DNA of 64,000 nucleotides from Ruegeria meonggei (GTDB lineage: Bacteria > Pseudomonadota > Alphaproteobacteria > Rhodobacterales > Rhodobacteraceae), in NCBI RefSeq assembly GCF_900172215.1, contig NZ_FWFP01000016.1, forward strand, positions 1-64,000, read 5' to 3'. A program made the translations under genes and the position numbers. A model generated the notes under the pieces. It saw only the letters and a list, made by a program, of their open reading frames with translations. It was not told the DNA's origin and made no database searches. Each line of letters opens with the position of its first letter. Positions within the stretch are counted from its first letter, which is position 1. This document shows positions 9,202 through 17,878 of this stretch, in pieces.

Positions 9202-10511
9202 GCGACGTCACCCAATCCCACCCCATGCCGCAGATCCGGCTGGACTTTGTTGTTGTTGGCCTTGTCATTGTCTTGTCGCTGGGCGTGTTCTTCTACCTGA
9301 CTGCACAACGGCAATATGTGCTGCGCGAGTCGGTCAACGGGTTTGAAGGGCTCGAGATCTGGCTGAATAGCAAAGACCATGAGGCCCAGAGCTTTACCGG
9401 CGGATGGCCACTGGACCGGAGCTCGATCGGGTTGCTGATCCAGCCGGTGTTTGACACAAAGCCCGGCACCGATCGTATGGCCGCGCAAACCAAAGAGGAA
9501 TTGCTGATTCAGGCGGACGAGTTCGATCAGACCATCCCGGTCATCCTGGAAAAAGCCCAGTCCGTACCCAGCCTGATCATCCTGCCCAAATGGCGCACCG
9601 GAATGCGCCTGACAGGCTTTGGCCATCCCTTTCTGCTGGCTCCGCGCAGCGATGTCCAAAACGTATTGCGCCAAATCACCGGATCTGACGTTGGCCGGTT
9701 GTCTTACATGCCCAACCCGTTCTCGGATTTCCGGTATCAGGGTGATGATGCCGTAATGTCAGCACGAACCTATGCCGGTCAGGTTTTTGAAGGCACCGGG
9801 TGTGAGCCTATCATTGGCAGCCCAGGCGCGATGGTGCTTGGCCTGTGCCCTTTGCCTGAAGGCGGCGAACAGGACCAGGTCTATATTCTGTCGGACCCGG
9901 ACGTATTGAACAATCACGGGCTGCGGCTTGGGGAAAATGCGCGGATTGCCAACCAACTCTTGCCGGGCATTGCAGATGGCAATCGGATCATCATCGATTA
10001 CAGCGACCAGAACTGGTTGACCGAACCAGAACAATTCACCAAGCGCGAGCGGACATGGGACGACATTGCGCAGCTGTTCGACTACCCGTTTCGAGTGTTG
10101 TGGATAGGTGCGGCGCTACTGTTGGGGCTTGCGATCTGGCGCGGCGGCATTCGCAACGGTCCGGTCCTTGATCAGCACCTTTCGCTGGGGTCGGGAACGC
10201 GCACTGCCAATGCCGCGCGGGCGCGTCTTATGCGTCTAACTGGGCAGGACGGGGCGTTGTTGTCCGATTTCGTTGACACCCGAATTCGTGCCGAAGCGGC
10301 CGAAGTTTTTGGCTCTGCCCATGTTGTCGCCGACGGCACCGAGGCCGCTTACCTGCGCTATGTCCGCAGCCGCCGGCCAGCGGTGGCTGACAATCTGCAA
10401 GACCTGCTGCACGCAATCAGGGGCCTGCCAGCCCATCTGACAGCCAGCGACGCCATCACATATGTGGACCAATTTGAATCGATACTGGAGCGATTAGCCG
10501 ATGACGCTTGA
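9198..10511 (+). CDS. DUF4350-type membrane protein
   Basis: A 437-residue protein with an N-terminal membrane anchor (LDFVVVGLVIVLSLGVFFYL), a large exported domain and a second helix near residue 300 (YPFRVLWIGAALLLGLAIW), then a cytoplasmic tail. The overall plan (short anchor, Rossmann-like exported domain with QTIPVILEKAQSVPSLIIL, later transmembrane helix) matches the DUF4350 proteins that occur between DUF4129 and MoxR genes. No catalytic motif is evident. It overlaps the upstream gene by four bases and the MoxR gene by eleven, implying coupled translation and a shared complex. The family call rests on context as much as on sequence. Confidence 0.7.
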   Translation: MSDVTQSHPMPQIRLDFVVVGLVIVLSLGVFFYLTAQRQYVLRESVNGFEGLEIWLNSKDHEAQSFTGGWPLDRSSIGLLIQPVFDTKPGTDRMAAQTKEELLIQADEFDQTIPVILEKAQSVPSLIILPKWRTGMRLTGFGHPFLLAPRSDVQNVLRQITGSDVGRLSYMPNPFSDFRYQGDDAVMSARTYAGQVFEGTGCEPIIGSPGAMVLGLCPLPEGGEQDQVYILSDPDVLNNHGLRLGENARIANQLLPGIADGNRIIIDYSDQNWLTEPEQFTKRERTWDDIAQLFDYPFRVLWIGAALLLGLAIWRGGIRNGPVLDQHLSLGSGTRTANAARARLMRLTGQDGALLSDFVDTRIRAEAAEVFGSAHVVADGTEAAYLRYVRSRRPAVADNLQDLLHAIRGLPAHLTASDAITYVDQFESILERLADDA

Positions 10512-11457
10512 TGAACTTTTTGCCCATGCCGAGGCTCTGCGCGCAGAGATCGGCAAAGTGGTTCAGGGACAGGAAGAGGCGATTGATCTGTTGCTGACGG
10601 CCCTGTTCGCCCGGGGCCATGTGCTGCTCGAGGGGCCTCCGGGTACCGCCAAAACGCTGCTGGCACGCAGTTTCGCCGGGGCACTGAATTTGGATTTCGG
10701 GCGCATCCAGTTCACACCCGATCTAATGCCCGGAGACGTGCTGGGAACCTCGATCTACAACTTTCAGACCAGCGAATTTGTTCTGACCAAAGGCCCGGTT
10801 TTCAGCCAGATCCTGCTGGCGGATGAGATCAACCGCGCACCGCCGAAAACACAGGCCGCCCTGCTGCAGGCCATGAACGAGCGGATGGTAACAATCGATG
10901 GTACCGACCATGATCTGGGATCAGAGTTTATGGTGGTGGCAACCCAAAACCCGATTGAGCAACAGGGCACCTATCCCCTGCCCGAGGCCCAGCTGGACCG
11001 TTTTCTGTTCAAGGTTCACTTGACCTTTCCGCCCGAAGATATCGAGCTTGCGATCCTGCGCCAACATGCAGCTGAACCGCTGGACTTCCTGACCACCACC
11101 CAGGCCGTTGCGCAGGTCCTGGATGGGGCAACCACCCACGCGGCGCGTCAGTTGATCAACGGCATCGTGTTGGATGATGACATTCTGGCTTATATCCTCA
11201 GGGTGGTGCGCGCGACCCGCGAAAGCGCAGACATTGCTTTTGGCGCATCGACACGGGCGGCGGATGCAATTGCTGGGGCCGCCCGCGCAGCAGCGGCGCT
11301 GAACGGGCGCGACTTTGCAATCCCCGACGACGTCAAGAACCTGATCATTCACGCCTTGCAACACCGGATCGTCCTGAGCCCCTCTTCTGAAATCGAAGGC
11401 CGCAGCGCCCGGCAGGTGCTGGAAAACATCCTTAACCAGATCGAGGCGCCCCGCTGA
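10501..11457 (+). CDS. MoxR-family AAA+ ATPase
   Basis: A 318-residue cytoplasmic AAA+ ATPase. Walker A is GPPGTAKT, Walker B is ILLADEINRAPPKTQAALLQAMNE, sensor 1 is MVVATQNPIEQQGTYPLPEAQLDRF, and the C-terminal lid includes the GASTRAA segment typical of MoxR. Members work as chaperone-like remodelers with von Willebrand-type or DUF58 partners, and here the next gene is DUF58. The start overlaps the DUF4350 gene by 11 bases. The stop TGA (11455-11457) forms a CTGA with a possible CTG start of the next gene. High confidence in family; the remodelled target is unknown. Confidence 0.93.
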   Translation: MTLDELFAHAEALRAEIGKVVQGQEEAIDLLLTALFARGHVLLEGPPGTAKTLLARSFAGALNLDFGRIQFTPDLMPGDVLGTSIYNFQTSEFVLTKGPVFSQILLADEINRAPPKTQAALLQAMNERMVTIDGTDHDLGSEFMVVATQNPIEQQGTYPLPEAQLDRFLFKVHLTFPPEDIELAILRQHAAEPLDFLTTTQAVAQVLDGATTHAARQLINGIVLDDDILAYILRVVRATRESADIAFGASTRAADAIAGAARAAAALNGRDFAIPDDVKNLIIHALQHRIVLSPSSEIEGRSARQVLENILNQIEAPR

Positions 11458-12737
11458 TCCGTCCATCCTCAAAACTGCTGATCGCGGCCTGTATCGCGCT
11501 TGGCCTGTCGCTGGCCGCGGTTGTGCTGGGTGATGCTGCCCGAACCGTGGCCGGGATCCCCTGGCTGTTGCTGGGCGGGATTGCGGCAGCGGATCTGTTG
11601 TTGTCCTGGCCGCGTCGCCGAACCATCTCAGTTGACCCTGTGGGAGAGGTCTTTGTCGGCGAGAGCTTCGACATCGTCCTTGACGTCAGCCCCCGGGCCG
11701 CAAGTATGCGGGGTCAGCTTAGCTGGCCCGACGGGCTGACCGGACCCAGCGGATTTGATCTGAATTCCGGATCGGCCAAAATTCAGGGCCGTGCTGTCCG
11801 GCGTGGAAACTGGGTGTTTTCCAATCTGTGGCTTTACTGGCCCTCGCGCTTGTCTTTGTTTGAATTTGTCCCCAAAACCGCCTTTGCTCTTGAGGTCGCC
11901 GTAGTGCCGAATATCCGCCGGGTGCAATCGGGTGAGATTTCGACAACGGTTCAATCCCGCCTGTTTGGCGTCAAGGAAAACCGCGCCATTGGCGAGGGTA
12001 CCGAATTCCATCAGCTGCGCGATTTTGTGCAGGGAATGGATGCCAGCTCGATCGACTGGAAACGGTCTGCGCGCCATCGCTCGCTGGTGGCTAAAGAGGT
12101 GCGGGCCGAACGCAACCACCATGTGATCATCGCGCTCGACAATGGCTATCAGATGCGCGAGGAAATCGCGGGCCTGCCCAAGATCGATCACGCCATCACC
12201 GCAGCGCTGGCCACGGCCTGGGCCGCTGCAATTGGCGGCGATCTGGTCGGGATGTACGCCTATGATGCCGAACCGCGGCTGTTTTTGCCGCCAGAACCGG
12301 GGCGTGCGGCCTTTACCCGCCTGCGCAGCCGCACGGCAGAGCTGCGCTATGAAAGCCGGGAAACCAACCACACGCTGGCGATGACCGAATTGAACCGGCG
12401 CACACCCAAACGCAGCCTGATCATCGTGTTTTCCGATTTCATCGACACAACCTCGGCCGAGCTGATGGTCGAAAACATCGGCGTTCTGGCCAAGCGGCAC
12501 CTGATTGTCTTTGTCGCCTTGCGGGACCCGATCCTCGAGGCGCAGGTCAGGGTCACCCCTGCGGATATGGACGGTGTGGCTGAAACTGTTTCTACCGGCC
12601 AACTGCTACAGGAAAGACGCCTTGTTCTTGAACGCCTGCACCAGCTGGGGGTCACGATCATTGATGCTGAACCGGGTCATATCTCGGCTCGGCTGATTTC
12701 AACTTACCTTGAAATCAAGGCGCGGGAGATGATCTGA
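11454..12737 (+). CDS. DUF58-domain protein, MoxR partner (non-ATG start)
   Basis: A DUF58 protein with an N-terminal membrane part, then a middle domain and a C-terminal vWA-like DUF58 core (GIGEGTEF-type segment AIGEGTEFHQLRDF, SIDWKRSARHRSLVAKEV, VIIALDNGYQM, RSLIIVFSDFID). The first canonical start in frame is a GTG at 11523, but starting there removes a clear hydrophobic segment, KLLIAACIALGLSLAAVVLG, encoded just upstream. The frame is open only from 11436, with no ATG, GTG or TTG before 11523. The CTG at 11454 overlaps the MoxR stop as CTGA, exactly where ATGA couplings occur elsewhere in this operon, so I prefer it (427 residues). Partner of MoxR by family precedent; function unknown. 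Confidence 0.85.
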   Translation: MIRPSSKLLIAACIALGLSLAAVVLGDAARTVAGIPWLLLGGIAAADLLLSWPRRRTISVDPVGEVFVGESFDIVLDVSPRAASMRGQLSWPDGLTGPSGFDLNSGSAKIQGRAVRRGNWVFSNLWLYWPSRLSLFEFVPKTAFALEVAVVPNIRRVQSGEISTTVQSRLFGVKENRAIGEGTEFHQLRDFVQGMDASSIDWKRSARHRSLVAKEVRAERNHHVIIALDNGYQMREEIAGLPKIDHAITAALATAWAAAIGGDLVGMYAYDAEPRLFLPPEPGRAAFTRLRSRTAELRYESRETNHTLAMTELNRRTPKRSLIIVFSDFIDTTSAELMVENIGVLAKRHLIVFVALRDPILEAQVRVTPADMDGVAETVSTGQLLQERRLVLERLHQLGVTIIDAEPGHISARLISTYLEIKAREMI

Positions 12738-13732
12738 TGTCAGACAGCGAAATGATCCGATCCGCCCGTTTTCGACAAGAGCGCGAGGCCGATTGGCAAA
12801 AACTGGCAGCTCTGGTCACCAAGGCCGAAACGCAAGGCATGCACCGCATGAGCTTTCAGGAGGCGCGGGATCTGGCCGACCTGTACCGCCAGGCCACCAC
12901 GTCCCTATCTATCGCTCGCGAAATCTCATTGGATCGCGGGCTGCTGGAATATCTCGAGGCGCTGACAAGCCGCGCCTATCTGAGCACCTACGCGCCGCAA
13001 CAACGTCTGGGCGGTATCCTGCACCGGTTCCTGACCAGCGGCGGCCCACAGGCGATGCGATCCTCGTGGCGCATCGTTCTGTTTGGGATGCTGTGCATGG
13101 CGGCCGGGGCGGTCGCAGGATATTTCTTCTATCTGGAAAATCCCGAATGGTTTTACGTGTTCATGCCACCCGACCTTTCGGGCGGTCGCGGTCCCGACGC
13201 CAGCACCGAATTCCTGCGCGCACAGATTTACGGTGACGAGGGCCCCGAAGGGCTGGGCGGGTTTGCGACCTATCTGTTTTCTCATAACACGCGCGTCGCC
13301 ATATTTGCTTTTGGCCTTGGGGCTTTCCTATGCGCGCCCTCCATAATGCTGACCTTTTACAACGGGATCATTGTAGGCGTGTTTTTTGGCCTTCATGTGG
13401 ATCGGAACCTGGGCTGGGACCTGTTTGGTTGGCTTTCCATTCACGGAGTGACCGAGTTATCGGCGATATGCATCGCCTGCGCCGGTGGGCTGAAATTGGG
13501 GCTGGCAGTGCTGTTTCCCGGCAACAGGACCCGGTCTTTGGCGCTGCGTGAGGCCGGTCATGACGCCGTCAAGCTGGCGTTGGTTGCGGCGCTGATGCTG
13601 GTGGTTGCGGCCCTGCTGGAAGGGTTCGGCAGGCAGTTGGTTCAGGATCAAAACGCCCGTATCGCGATCGGTTGGGGTGTTGGTGCCTTGTGGATGCTTT
13701 GGTTTCTACTGGGTGGAAGGAAGCACGCATGA
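12737..13732 (+). CDS. SpoIIM-family (stage II sporulation protein M-like) membrane protein
   Basis: A 331-residue multi-pass protein. A helical cytoplasmic N-terminal region (residues 1-100, including FQEARDLADLYRQATTSLS) precedes several membrane helices starting at about residue 110 (IVLFGMLCMAAGAVAGYFF). The conserved SpoIIM core follows: LFSHNTRVAIFAFGLGAF, MLTFYNGIIVGVFFG, then LFGWLSIHGVTELSAICIA. SpoIIM is known for septal remodelling in Bacillus, but proteobacterial homologues in MoxR/DUF58 operons are uncharacterised, so sporulation is not implied. It overlaps DUF58 by one base and the RDD gene by four. Confidence 0.88.
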   Translation: MSDSEMIRSARFRQEREADWQKLAALVTKAETQGMHRMSFQEARDLADLYRQATTSLSIAREISLDRGLLEYLEALTSRAYLSTYAPQQRLGGILHRFLTSGGPQAMRSSWRIVLFGMLCMAAGAVAGYFFYLENPEWFYVFMPPDLSGGRGPDASTEFLRAQIYGDEGPEGLGGFATYLFSHNTRVAIFAFGLGAFLCAPSIMLTFYNGIIVGVFFGLHVDRNLGWDLFGWLSIHGVTELSAICIACAGGLKLGLAVLFPGNRTRSLALREAGHDAVKLALVAALMLVVAALLEGFGRQLVQDQNARIAIGWGVGALWMLWFLLGGRKHA

Positions 13733-14622
13733 GCATCCAATCCATGGATCAGCTGCTGCCGCCCGAAGGGGTTCCGTTGCATTTCAGGATAGCCGGCGTA
13801 GGCGTCCGCCTGGCCGCGCAGCTCAGCGATCTGATGATTACCGGCATCGCGGCTCTGGCCCTGTTTTTGTTTGTCATGGCCATCGATCTGACGACCCCCG
13901 GGACGTTGATCGCGATTGCCTCGATGCTGTTTTTCTTTATCCGCATACCCTATTACGCCATGTCCGAGTTGATCTGGAACGGGCAGACCATCGGCAAGCG
14001 GTTGTTGAAGATCAAGGTTGTGGCCGCCGATGGGCGGGCGTTGACCACCCAATCCCTGGTCATTCGCAATCTGATGAAAGAGGCTGAGATCTTTTTGCCC
14101 GGCACCCTGCTTTTGACCCTGGATGCGACCCGCCTGGTGCCCTCTCTTCTGTCGCTATTCTGGGTGATGTGCGTTGTGGCGGTGCCGCTGTTCAACAAAC
14201 GGCGCAAACGGTTGGGCGATATCATCGCGGGCACCTATGTGGTCCACTTGCCGCAGCCGGTTTTGCTGAAAGACATGGCCAAGGCAATCAAGCAACCGCT
14301 GCATTCCGATCAGAAATTCCGGTTCCTCACCCACCATCTGGAACATTACGGCGCGTTCGAGTTGCAGACCCTCGAAGGTTTTCTCCGCTCGAGTGATCGG
14401 AATAAAGGCCCGGCTGCCTACCAACGCCACAAAACCACGTTGGACGCGCTAGTCGACCAGATCCGACGCAAGATCGACTACGCAGATTCAGTGCGTGCCG
14501 AAGACCTGCTGGCCTTCCTTGAGGCGTTCTACAAGGCACAGCGCGGCTATCTTGAGCAGCGTCAGCTGTTTGGCGACAAACGTGTCGACAAACACCACGG
14601 CACGCAGGATGATCCGCCCTGA
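13729..14622 (+). CDS. RDD-family membrane protein
   Basis: A 297-residue protein from the ATG at 13729, which overlaps the SpoIIM stop (ATGA). The N-terminal half holds the RDD domain: GVRLAAQLSDLMITG, three to four membrane segments, and WNGQTIGKRLLKIKVV, ending in KRRKRLGDIIAGTYVV. The C-terminal 115 residues are soluble and helical (FLRSSDRNKGPAAYQRH, DLLAFLEAFYKAQRGYLEQR), possibly a cytoplasmic interaction module. RDD proteins are of generally unknown function, some proposed as transporters. Upstream in-frame codons exist but the four-base overlap and MSIQSMDQLLPPEG start fit best. Confidence 0.85.
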   Translation: MSIQSMDQLLPPEGVPLHFRIAGVGVRLAAQLSDLMITGIAALALFLFVMAIDLTTPGTLIAIASMLFFFIRIPYYAMSELIWNGQTIGKRLLKIKVVAADGRALTTQSLVIRNLMKEAEIFLPGTLLLTLDATRLVPSLLSLFWVMCVVAVPLFNKRRKRLGDIIAGTYVVHLPQPVLLKDMAKAIKQPLHSDQKFRFLTHHLEHYGAFELQTLEGFLRSSDRNKGPAAYQRHKTTLDALVDQIRRKIDYADSVRAEDLLAFLEAFYKAQRGYLEQRQLFGDKRVDKHHGTQDDPP

Positions 14623-14744
14623 TATCGCTTGTTGTAATTTTACACTTACGAGAGCGTTTTTCTTTTATTTCTGCTTGCGGATGAGTGCGCCCTCGGGGCT
14701 TTATCGCTTGCAGTTAGTCCCGGATATTAAAGAGGAACTCCTAT

Positions 14745-15521
14745 ATGACTGATGCAGTAGATACAGCACCTCATGTGCCCCTTGGCGTAGGGGCCGTGCT
14801 AGGGGATTCGTTTTCAATCCTTTTTCGCAGGCTTCCAGCGGTGGCTTTGCTTGGGTTCATTCCCGCGCTCATCGACGTCATTCTGAACAACGCCGTGGGG
14901 CTGGACAGTGCCGCAAACCTTGAACCTGGTGCTGATTTCGACACCGGAGGGTTCGTGCAGGCATTCGGGATCGTGTTTCTTGTCAGCCTCGTCATGATGT
15001 CGGTCATCACGGCGACGCTGGTTCAACTTTCCTATGACGCCAAACTGGGTCGACCCACACAGTTGGTCAAATACCTGTCAACGGCGATCAAGAACCTGCC
15101 GGCCATTGTGGTTCTGTCCATTGTAGCGTCGGTTCTGTATGTGATCGCATCTTTGTTTTTTATCATTCCGGGGATTTGGCTGTACGCGGTGTTTTCAATG
15201 CTGGTGCCTGTTATCGTCATCGAAGGGGCCGGGTTTGGCGCATTGGGTCGTAGCGCAGAGCTGACCAAAGGATATCGTTGGCCAATCATCGGCGCATTCA
15301 TACTGGTGTTCTTGTGCCTGTTCCTGTTTGGCTTTGTGACCGCCTTTATTCTGGCCATTTTCTCTTCTGGTAACTTTTTTGGCCTAGGCGTCTTGCTTGA
15401 GACAATCATCAACGCAATCGCTTATGGTCTGGCCAGTATTGCGGTTGCCATCATTTTCGCACGCCTCAAAGAGATTAAAGAGGGCGTCAGCGTCTCGGAC
15501 CTGGTGGACGTGTTCAAGTAA
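14745..15521 (+). CDS. Multi-pass membrane protein, glycerophosphodiesterase-membrane-domain-like
   Basis: A 258-residue integral membrane protein with about five hydrophobic stretches (for example AFGIVFLVSLVMMSVITAT, ASVLYVIASLFFIIPGIWLY, GAFILVFLCLFLFGFVTAF). The FFIIPGIWLYAVFSMLVPVI segment and the following EGAGFGALGRSAELTKG resemble the glycerophosphoryl-diester phosphodiesterase membrane domain/YciC type, without any phosphodiesterase catalytic domain. AGAGGAACTCC precedes the ATG as a good ribosome-binding site. It lies 122 bases after the RDD gene, so it may be transcribed with the MoxR-SpoIIM operon or alone. Function unknown. Confidence 0.7.
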   Translation: MTDAVDTAPHVPLGVGAVLGDSFSILFRRLPAVALLGFIPALIDVILNNAVGLDSAANLEPGADFDTGGFVQAFGIVFLVSLVMMSVITATLVQLSYDAKLGRPTQLVKYLSTAIKNLPAIVVLSIVASVLYVIASLFFIIPGIWLYAVFSMLVPVIVIEGAGFGALGRSAELTKGYRWPIIGAFILVFLCLFLFGFVTAFILAIFSSGNFFGLGVLLETIINAIAYGLASIAVAIIFARLKEIKEGVSVSDLVDVFK

Positions 15522-15545
15522 CGCATTCTCCGGCTGAATCAAACT

Positions 15546-15597
15546 GTTGCGATCCGATATCGACATGCCTGCGTGGTATACCGCATCGGGTCGCAAC
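15546..15597. terminator. Imperfect inverted repeat between convergent genes
   Basis: GTTGCGATCCGAT (15546-15558) pairs with ATCGGGTCGCAAC (15585-15597) with one G-T wobble and a 26-base loop. It sits in the 107-base gap between the membrane protein ending at 15521 and the convergent VOC gene ending at 15629, so a bidirectional transcription end is the likely role. There is no clean T-run on either strand, so strength is uncertain. Confidence 0.4.
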
Positions 15598-15628
15598 AAG
15601 AATACCCGCAGGTTTATTGTGGCTGTAG

Positions 15629-16006
15629 TCAGACCTGCCCTGTCAGGTCCTGCGCCAGCATCAGCGCATTGCCATCCGGGTCATAAAACGTGGCTGTGCT
15701 GACCATCCCCTCGATGGTCTCAGTTGCGCCGTCGAACCGGACGCCTGCCCCTTCCAAGGCTTGCCGCGCAACCTCGATATCGCCGATTCCAAACACCGGC
15801 ACGGTATTGCCTGGCGACGGTTCCAACTGCTCTCCCAAACCCAGGGTCACGCCGGGGGTTTTGGTCTGCATTTCGCTCCAACCCGCGTCGTCAATATGGT
15901 GGATCAGTTCGAACCCGAGCATTGCGCTGTACCACGCAGCACTGACGTGCCGATCCCTGACTGAAATCGCCAGAGTGATCGTGGCGTCCAATGAAACAAG
16001 CGACAT
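15629..16006 (-). CDS. VOC-superfamily (glyoxalase/bleomycin-resistance-type) protein
   Basis: A 125-residue protein with the vicinal-oxygen-chelate fold: a TITLAISVRDRHVSAAWYS start, LGFELIHHIDDAGW, LGLGEQL in the middle, IGDIEVARQALEGAGV and a closing ATFYDPDGNALMLAQDL. These are glyoxalase, dioxygenase or resistance-type enzymes; the small single-domain form acts as a dimer. The metal ligands cannot be assigned with confidence. AAAGGGAAAG lies just upstream of the ATG. It is divergent from an HxlR-type regulator with a 39-base gap to that gene's ATG, holding a perfect inverted repeat, so it is probably the regulated target. Confidence 0.85.
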   Translation of the reverse strand: MSLVSLDATITLAISVRDRHVSAAWYSAMLGFELIHHIDDAGWSEMQTKTPGVTLGLGEQLEPSPGNTVPVFGIGDIEVARQALEGAGVRFDGATETIEGMVSTATFYDPDGNALMLAQDLTGQV

Positions 16007-16028
16007 TTGACTTTCCCTTTGCAGAAAA

Positions 16029-16046
16029 TAAAGTTACTATACTTTA
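16029..16046. promoter_or_regulatory. Candidate HxlR operator in the divergent VOC/HxlR intergenic region
   Basis: TAAAGT (16029-16034) and ACTTTA (16041-16046) form a perfect inverted repeat with a 6-base spacer TACTAT. It reaches the A of the HxlR start codon and lies only 23 bases upstream of the VOC start, so binding there could block both genes. HxlR proteins bind such short dyads as dimers. Assignment is from position and symmetry only. Confidence 0.55.
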
Positions 16047-16582
16047 TGGACATTAAGTCACTTGTCAAGCTCACCTCGCGGGCCTGGTCATTGAACATTC
16101 TGGCGGCACTTCATGAAGGGGTCCCCGGACGGCAAGCCCCCCTGCTGGCCGCAACATGCGCAGGTCGGACGTCCTTTTCCGCAAGCCTGGACCATCTGAT
16201 CAAAATGGGGTTGTTGGAAAAAAACCCAGGTCATGGCCACCCGTTGCGGCCCGAGTTTCGACTGACCCCGTCGGGCGCCCTTGCCGCCGAAACCGCCAGC
16301 AGGATCACAACTGCAGTGCCTAATGACACTCAATTTGCCCTATTGCGGCGCAGCTGGACGGTTCCCGTTCTGGCACTGACGCAAACACCGAGGCGGTTTT
16401 CCGAGATCAGATCCGGACTGGTGCCAATTACGGATCGGGCCCTTTCGAAGTCACTCCACCAGCTTGAGGATATTGAATGGCTAAAACGCGATATTGATGT
16501 CTCACGACGGGTGCCGCATCCGACCTATCGCGCGGTGAACACCGGTATCGAGGTCACCCGTGCAGTTGCCCTGGCGATCTGA
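16046..16582 (+). CDS. HxlR-family transcriptional regulator with tandem winged helices
   Basis: A 178-residue regulator from the ATG at 16046 (MDIKSLVKLTSRAWSLNIL); a TTG at 16007 would add 13 residues and overlap the operator-like repeat. The C-terminal half is a classic HxlR/MarR-like winged helix: LLRRSWTVPVLALTQTPRRF, FSEIRSGLVPITDRALSKSL, LHQLEDIEWLKRDID. The first half (TSRAWSLNILAALHEG, SASLDHLIKMGLLEK) reads as a second, diverged copy of the same fold. HxlR regulators sense electrophiles or redox compounds, fitting a neighbouring VOC enzyme. No conserved redox Cys can be assigned here with confidence. Confidence 0.85.
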   Translation: MDIKSLVKLTSRAWSLNILAALHEGVPGRQAPLLAATCAGRTSFSASLDHLIKMGLLEKNPGHGHPLRPEFRLTPSGALAAETASRITTAVPNDTQFALLRRSWTVPVLALTQTPRRFSEIRSGLVPITDRALSKSLHQLEDIEWLKRDIDVSRRVPHPTYRAVNTGIEVTRAVALAI

Positions 16583-16855
16583 CCCCCTACCCCGAGAGTT
16601 TGTTACAGCGTCGAAACAAAGGTTACATTGAGGCCTTCTTTCAATTTATGTAGACATAATTTGCGGCGCACCTTGGGGGGTTTGTTAGTTTTTTGAGGGG
16701 GTACGAGTCTGGTGCGTCGCACCCTGCCCCAAGCGCCCAAACGCGATTCGCCCGGCAAACTTCTTCTTGATGTCACACCCCAAAAAGACTGTGGTTGCAG
16801 CAGGCTGCCCAATCCATCACAGGATTGGCTGGCGCGGTTGGAACAGGGGTGGCTC

Positions 16856-17878
16856 ATGGATCAGCGCTCAATCATCCTGACTGTCGGGTTTGGGTCGGTG
16901 ATGATCAACACGATGCCCGTCTGGATCGGAGATCTGGCATCAGGAGCCGGGCTTTCGGACGGTATTGCAGGGGCTTTTGCCAGCCTGGTGCTGTTGTCCG
17001 CGTCTCTGGCCTGTCTGGGATTGAGAGATGCCGAATATATCAGCCTGTCAAAAGTCGCGGCCCCAATTTGCCTGGCTCTGCTGGCACTGAGCCCACCTTC
17101 AGCCCCGCTTCTGCCCGCCCTTGCCTGTTGCGGGTTGGGAATTGCCATCGGCGCGCTGACCGGGCGCGTCATCAGTGGGCTGGACGGCCAGAGCGGCAAG
17201 TTAGCGGCGATCAGCCTTGCGCTGTCGGCCGGGCTGGTCGTATCGCTGCTCGTCTATCTGATCCTGCTGGTTCTGACCCTGTCCTCGCTGTGGCTATTGA
17301 CAGCAATGTCCCTGGGATTGCTCGCCGTCAGAACGCCACAGATGGCCCCCTCATCACGGTTTCAATGGAACCACTTTACCTCGGCCCTGCCGGTTCAGTA
17401 CATTCCGTTTTTTGTCATGATGGGCGCCTATTGGACTTATCTTGAGCTGTTCGGCGCGCGGTTCGACAACGCCGGACAGTTGCCGTTCTGGCTGCTGGGC
17501 AGTTTGGTGACTGGCGCAATTGGCGCATTTTTGGCGTCGCGCATCCCCCCGAGCTGGCAGGCAAGGACGCAAGCCTGGGCGATGGTCGCAGCCGCTGTCA
17601 CTGGCGGGTGCAGCTATTTGGCGCCCAATCTGGCCTTGTTTGGCCTGACCATTTTGGTGAACGGATTTGCCCTGTTTGTCTATTTTCCGCTTTATCTGGG
17701 CACGGTAGGCGACAAGGCACCCGGAGCCATGGCCGGATACCTGCTGGGCTTTGCTGTGGGTGGCGCCGTCGGCTCTGCCCTAATCTTCTCGGTCGGGTAT
17801 ACCGCGTTGGCAGGGGCGATCCTGCTGTCCGGTTTGATCGGGCTTATGCAATCGGGCGTCCGGTCTCATCCGCGATGA
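16856..17878 (+). CDS. MFS-like multi-pass transporter
   Basis: About 340 residues from the ATG at 16856 (MDQRSIILTVGFGSVM), preceded by an AGGGG ribosome-binding site; upstream in-frame codons to 16712 give a polar stretch that is probably not translated. Ten or so hydrophobic helices are visible (LLVYLILLVLTLSSLWLLTA, FAVGGAVGSALIFSVGYTA), and the overall plan is that of a short major-facilitator protein of about 10-11 helices rather than the usual 12. No substrate motif is recognised. Its last 35 bases overlap the convergent winged-helix/TPR gene. The 16583-16855 stretch before it has no other gene. Confidence 0.7.
   Translation: MDQRSIILTVGFGSVMINTMPVWIGDLASGAGLSDGIAGAFASLVLLSASLACLGLRDAEYISLSKVAAPICLALLALSPPSAPLLPALACCGLGIAIGALTGRVISGLDGQSGKLAAISLALSAGLVVSLLVYLILLVLTLSSLWLLTAMSLGLLAVRTPQMAPSSRFQWNHFTSALPVQYIPFFVMMGAYWTYLELFGARFDNAGQLPFWLLGSLVTGAIGAFLASRIPPSWQARTQAWAMVAAAVTGGCSYLAPNLALFGLTILVNGFALFVYFPLYLGTVGDKAPGAMAGYLLGFAVGGAVGSALIFSVGYTALAGAILLSGLIGLMQSGVRSHPR

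Noticed and set aside
13605..14087. 160-residue plus-strand frame within the SpoIIM and RDD genes
   Set aside because: Out of frame with two well-supported overlapping genes and without a plausible fold.
15546..15597. Riboswitch candidate in the gap after the membrane-protein gene
   Set aside because: It lies between two convergent gene ends with no downstream gene to control; a terminator role is simpler.
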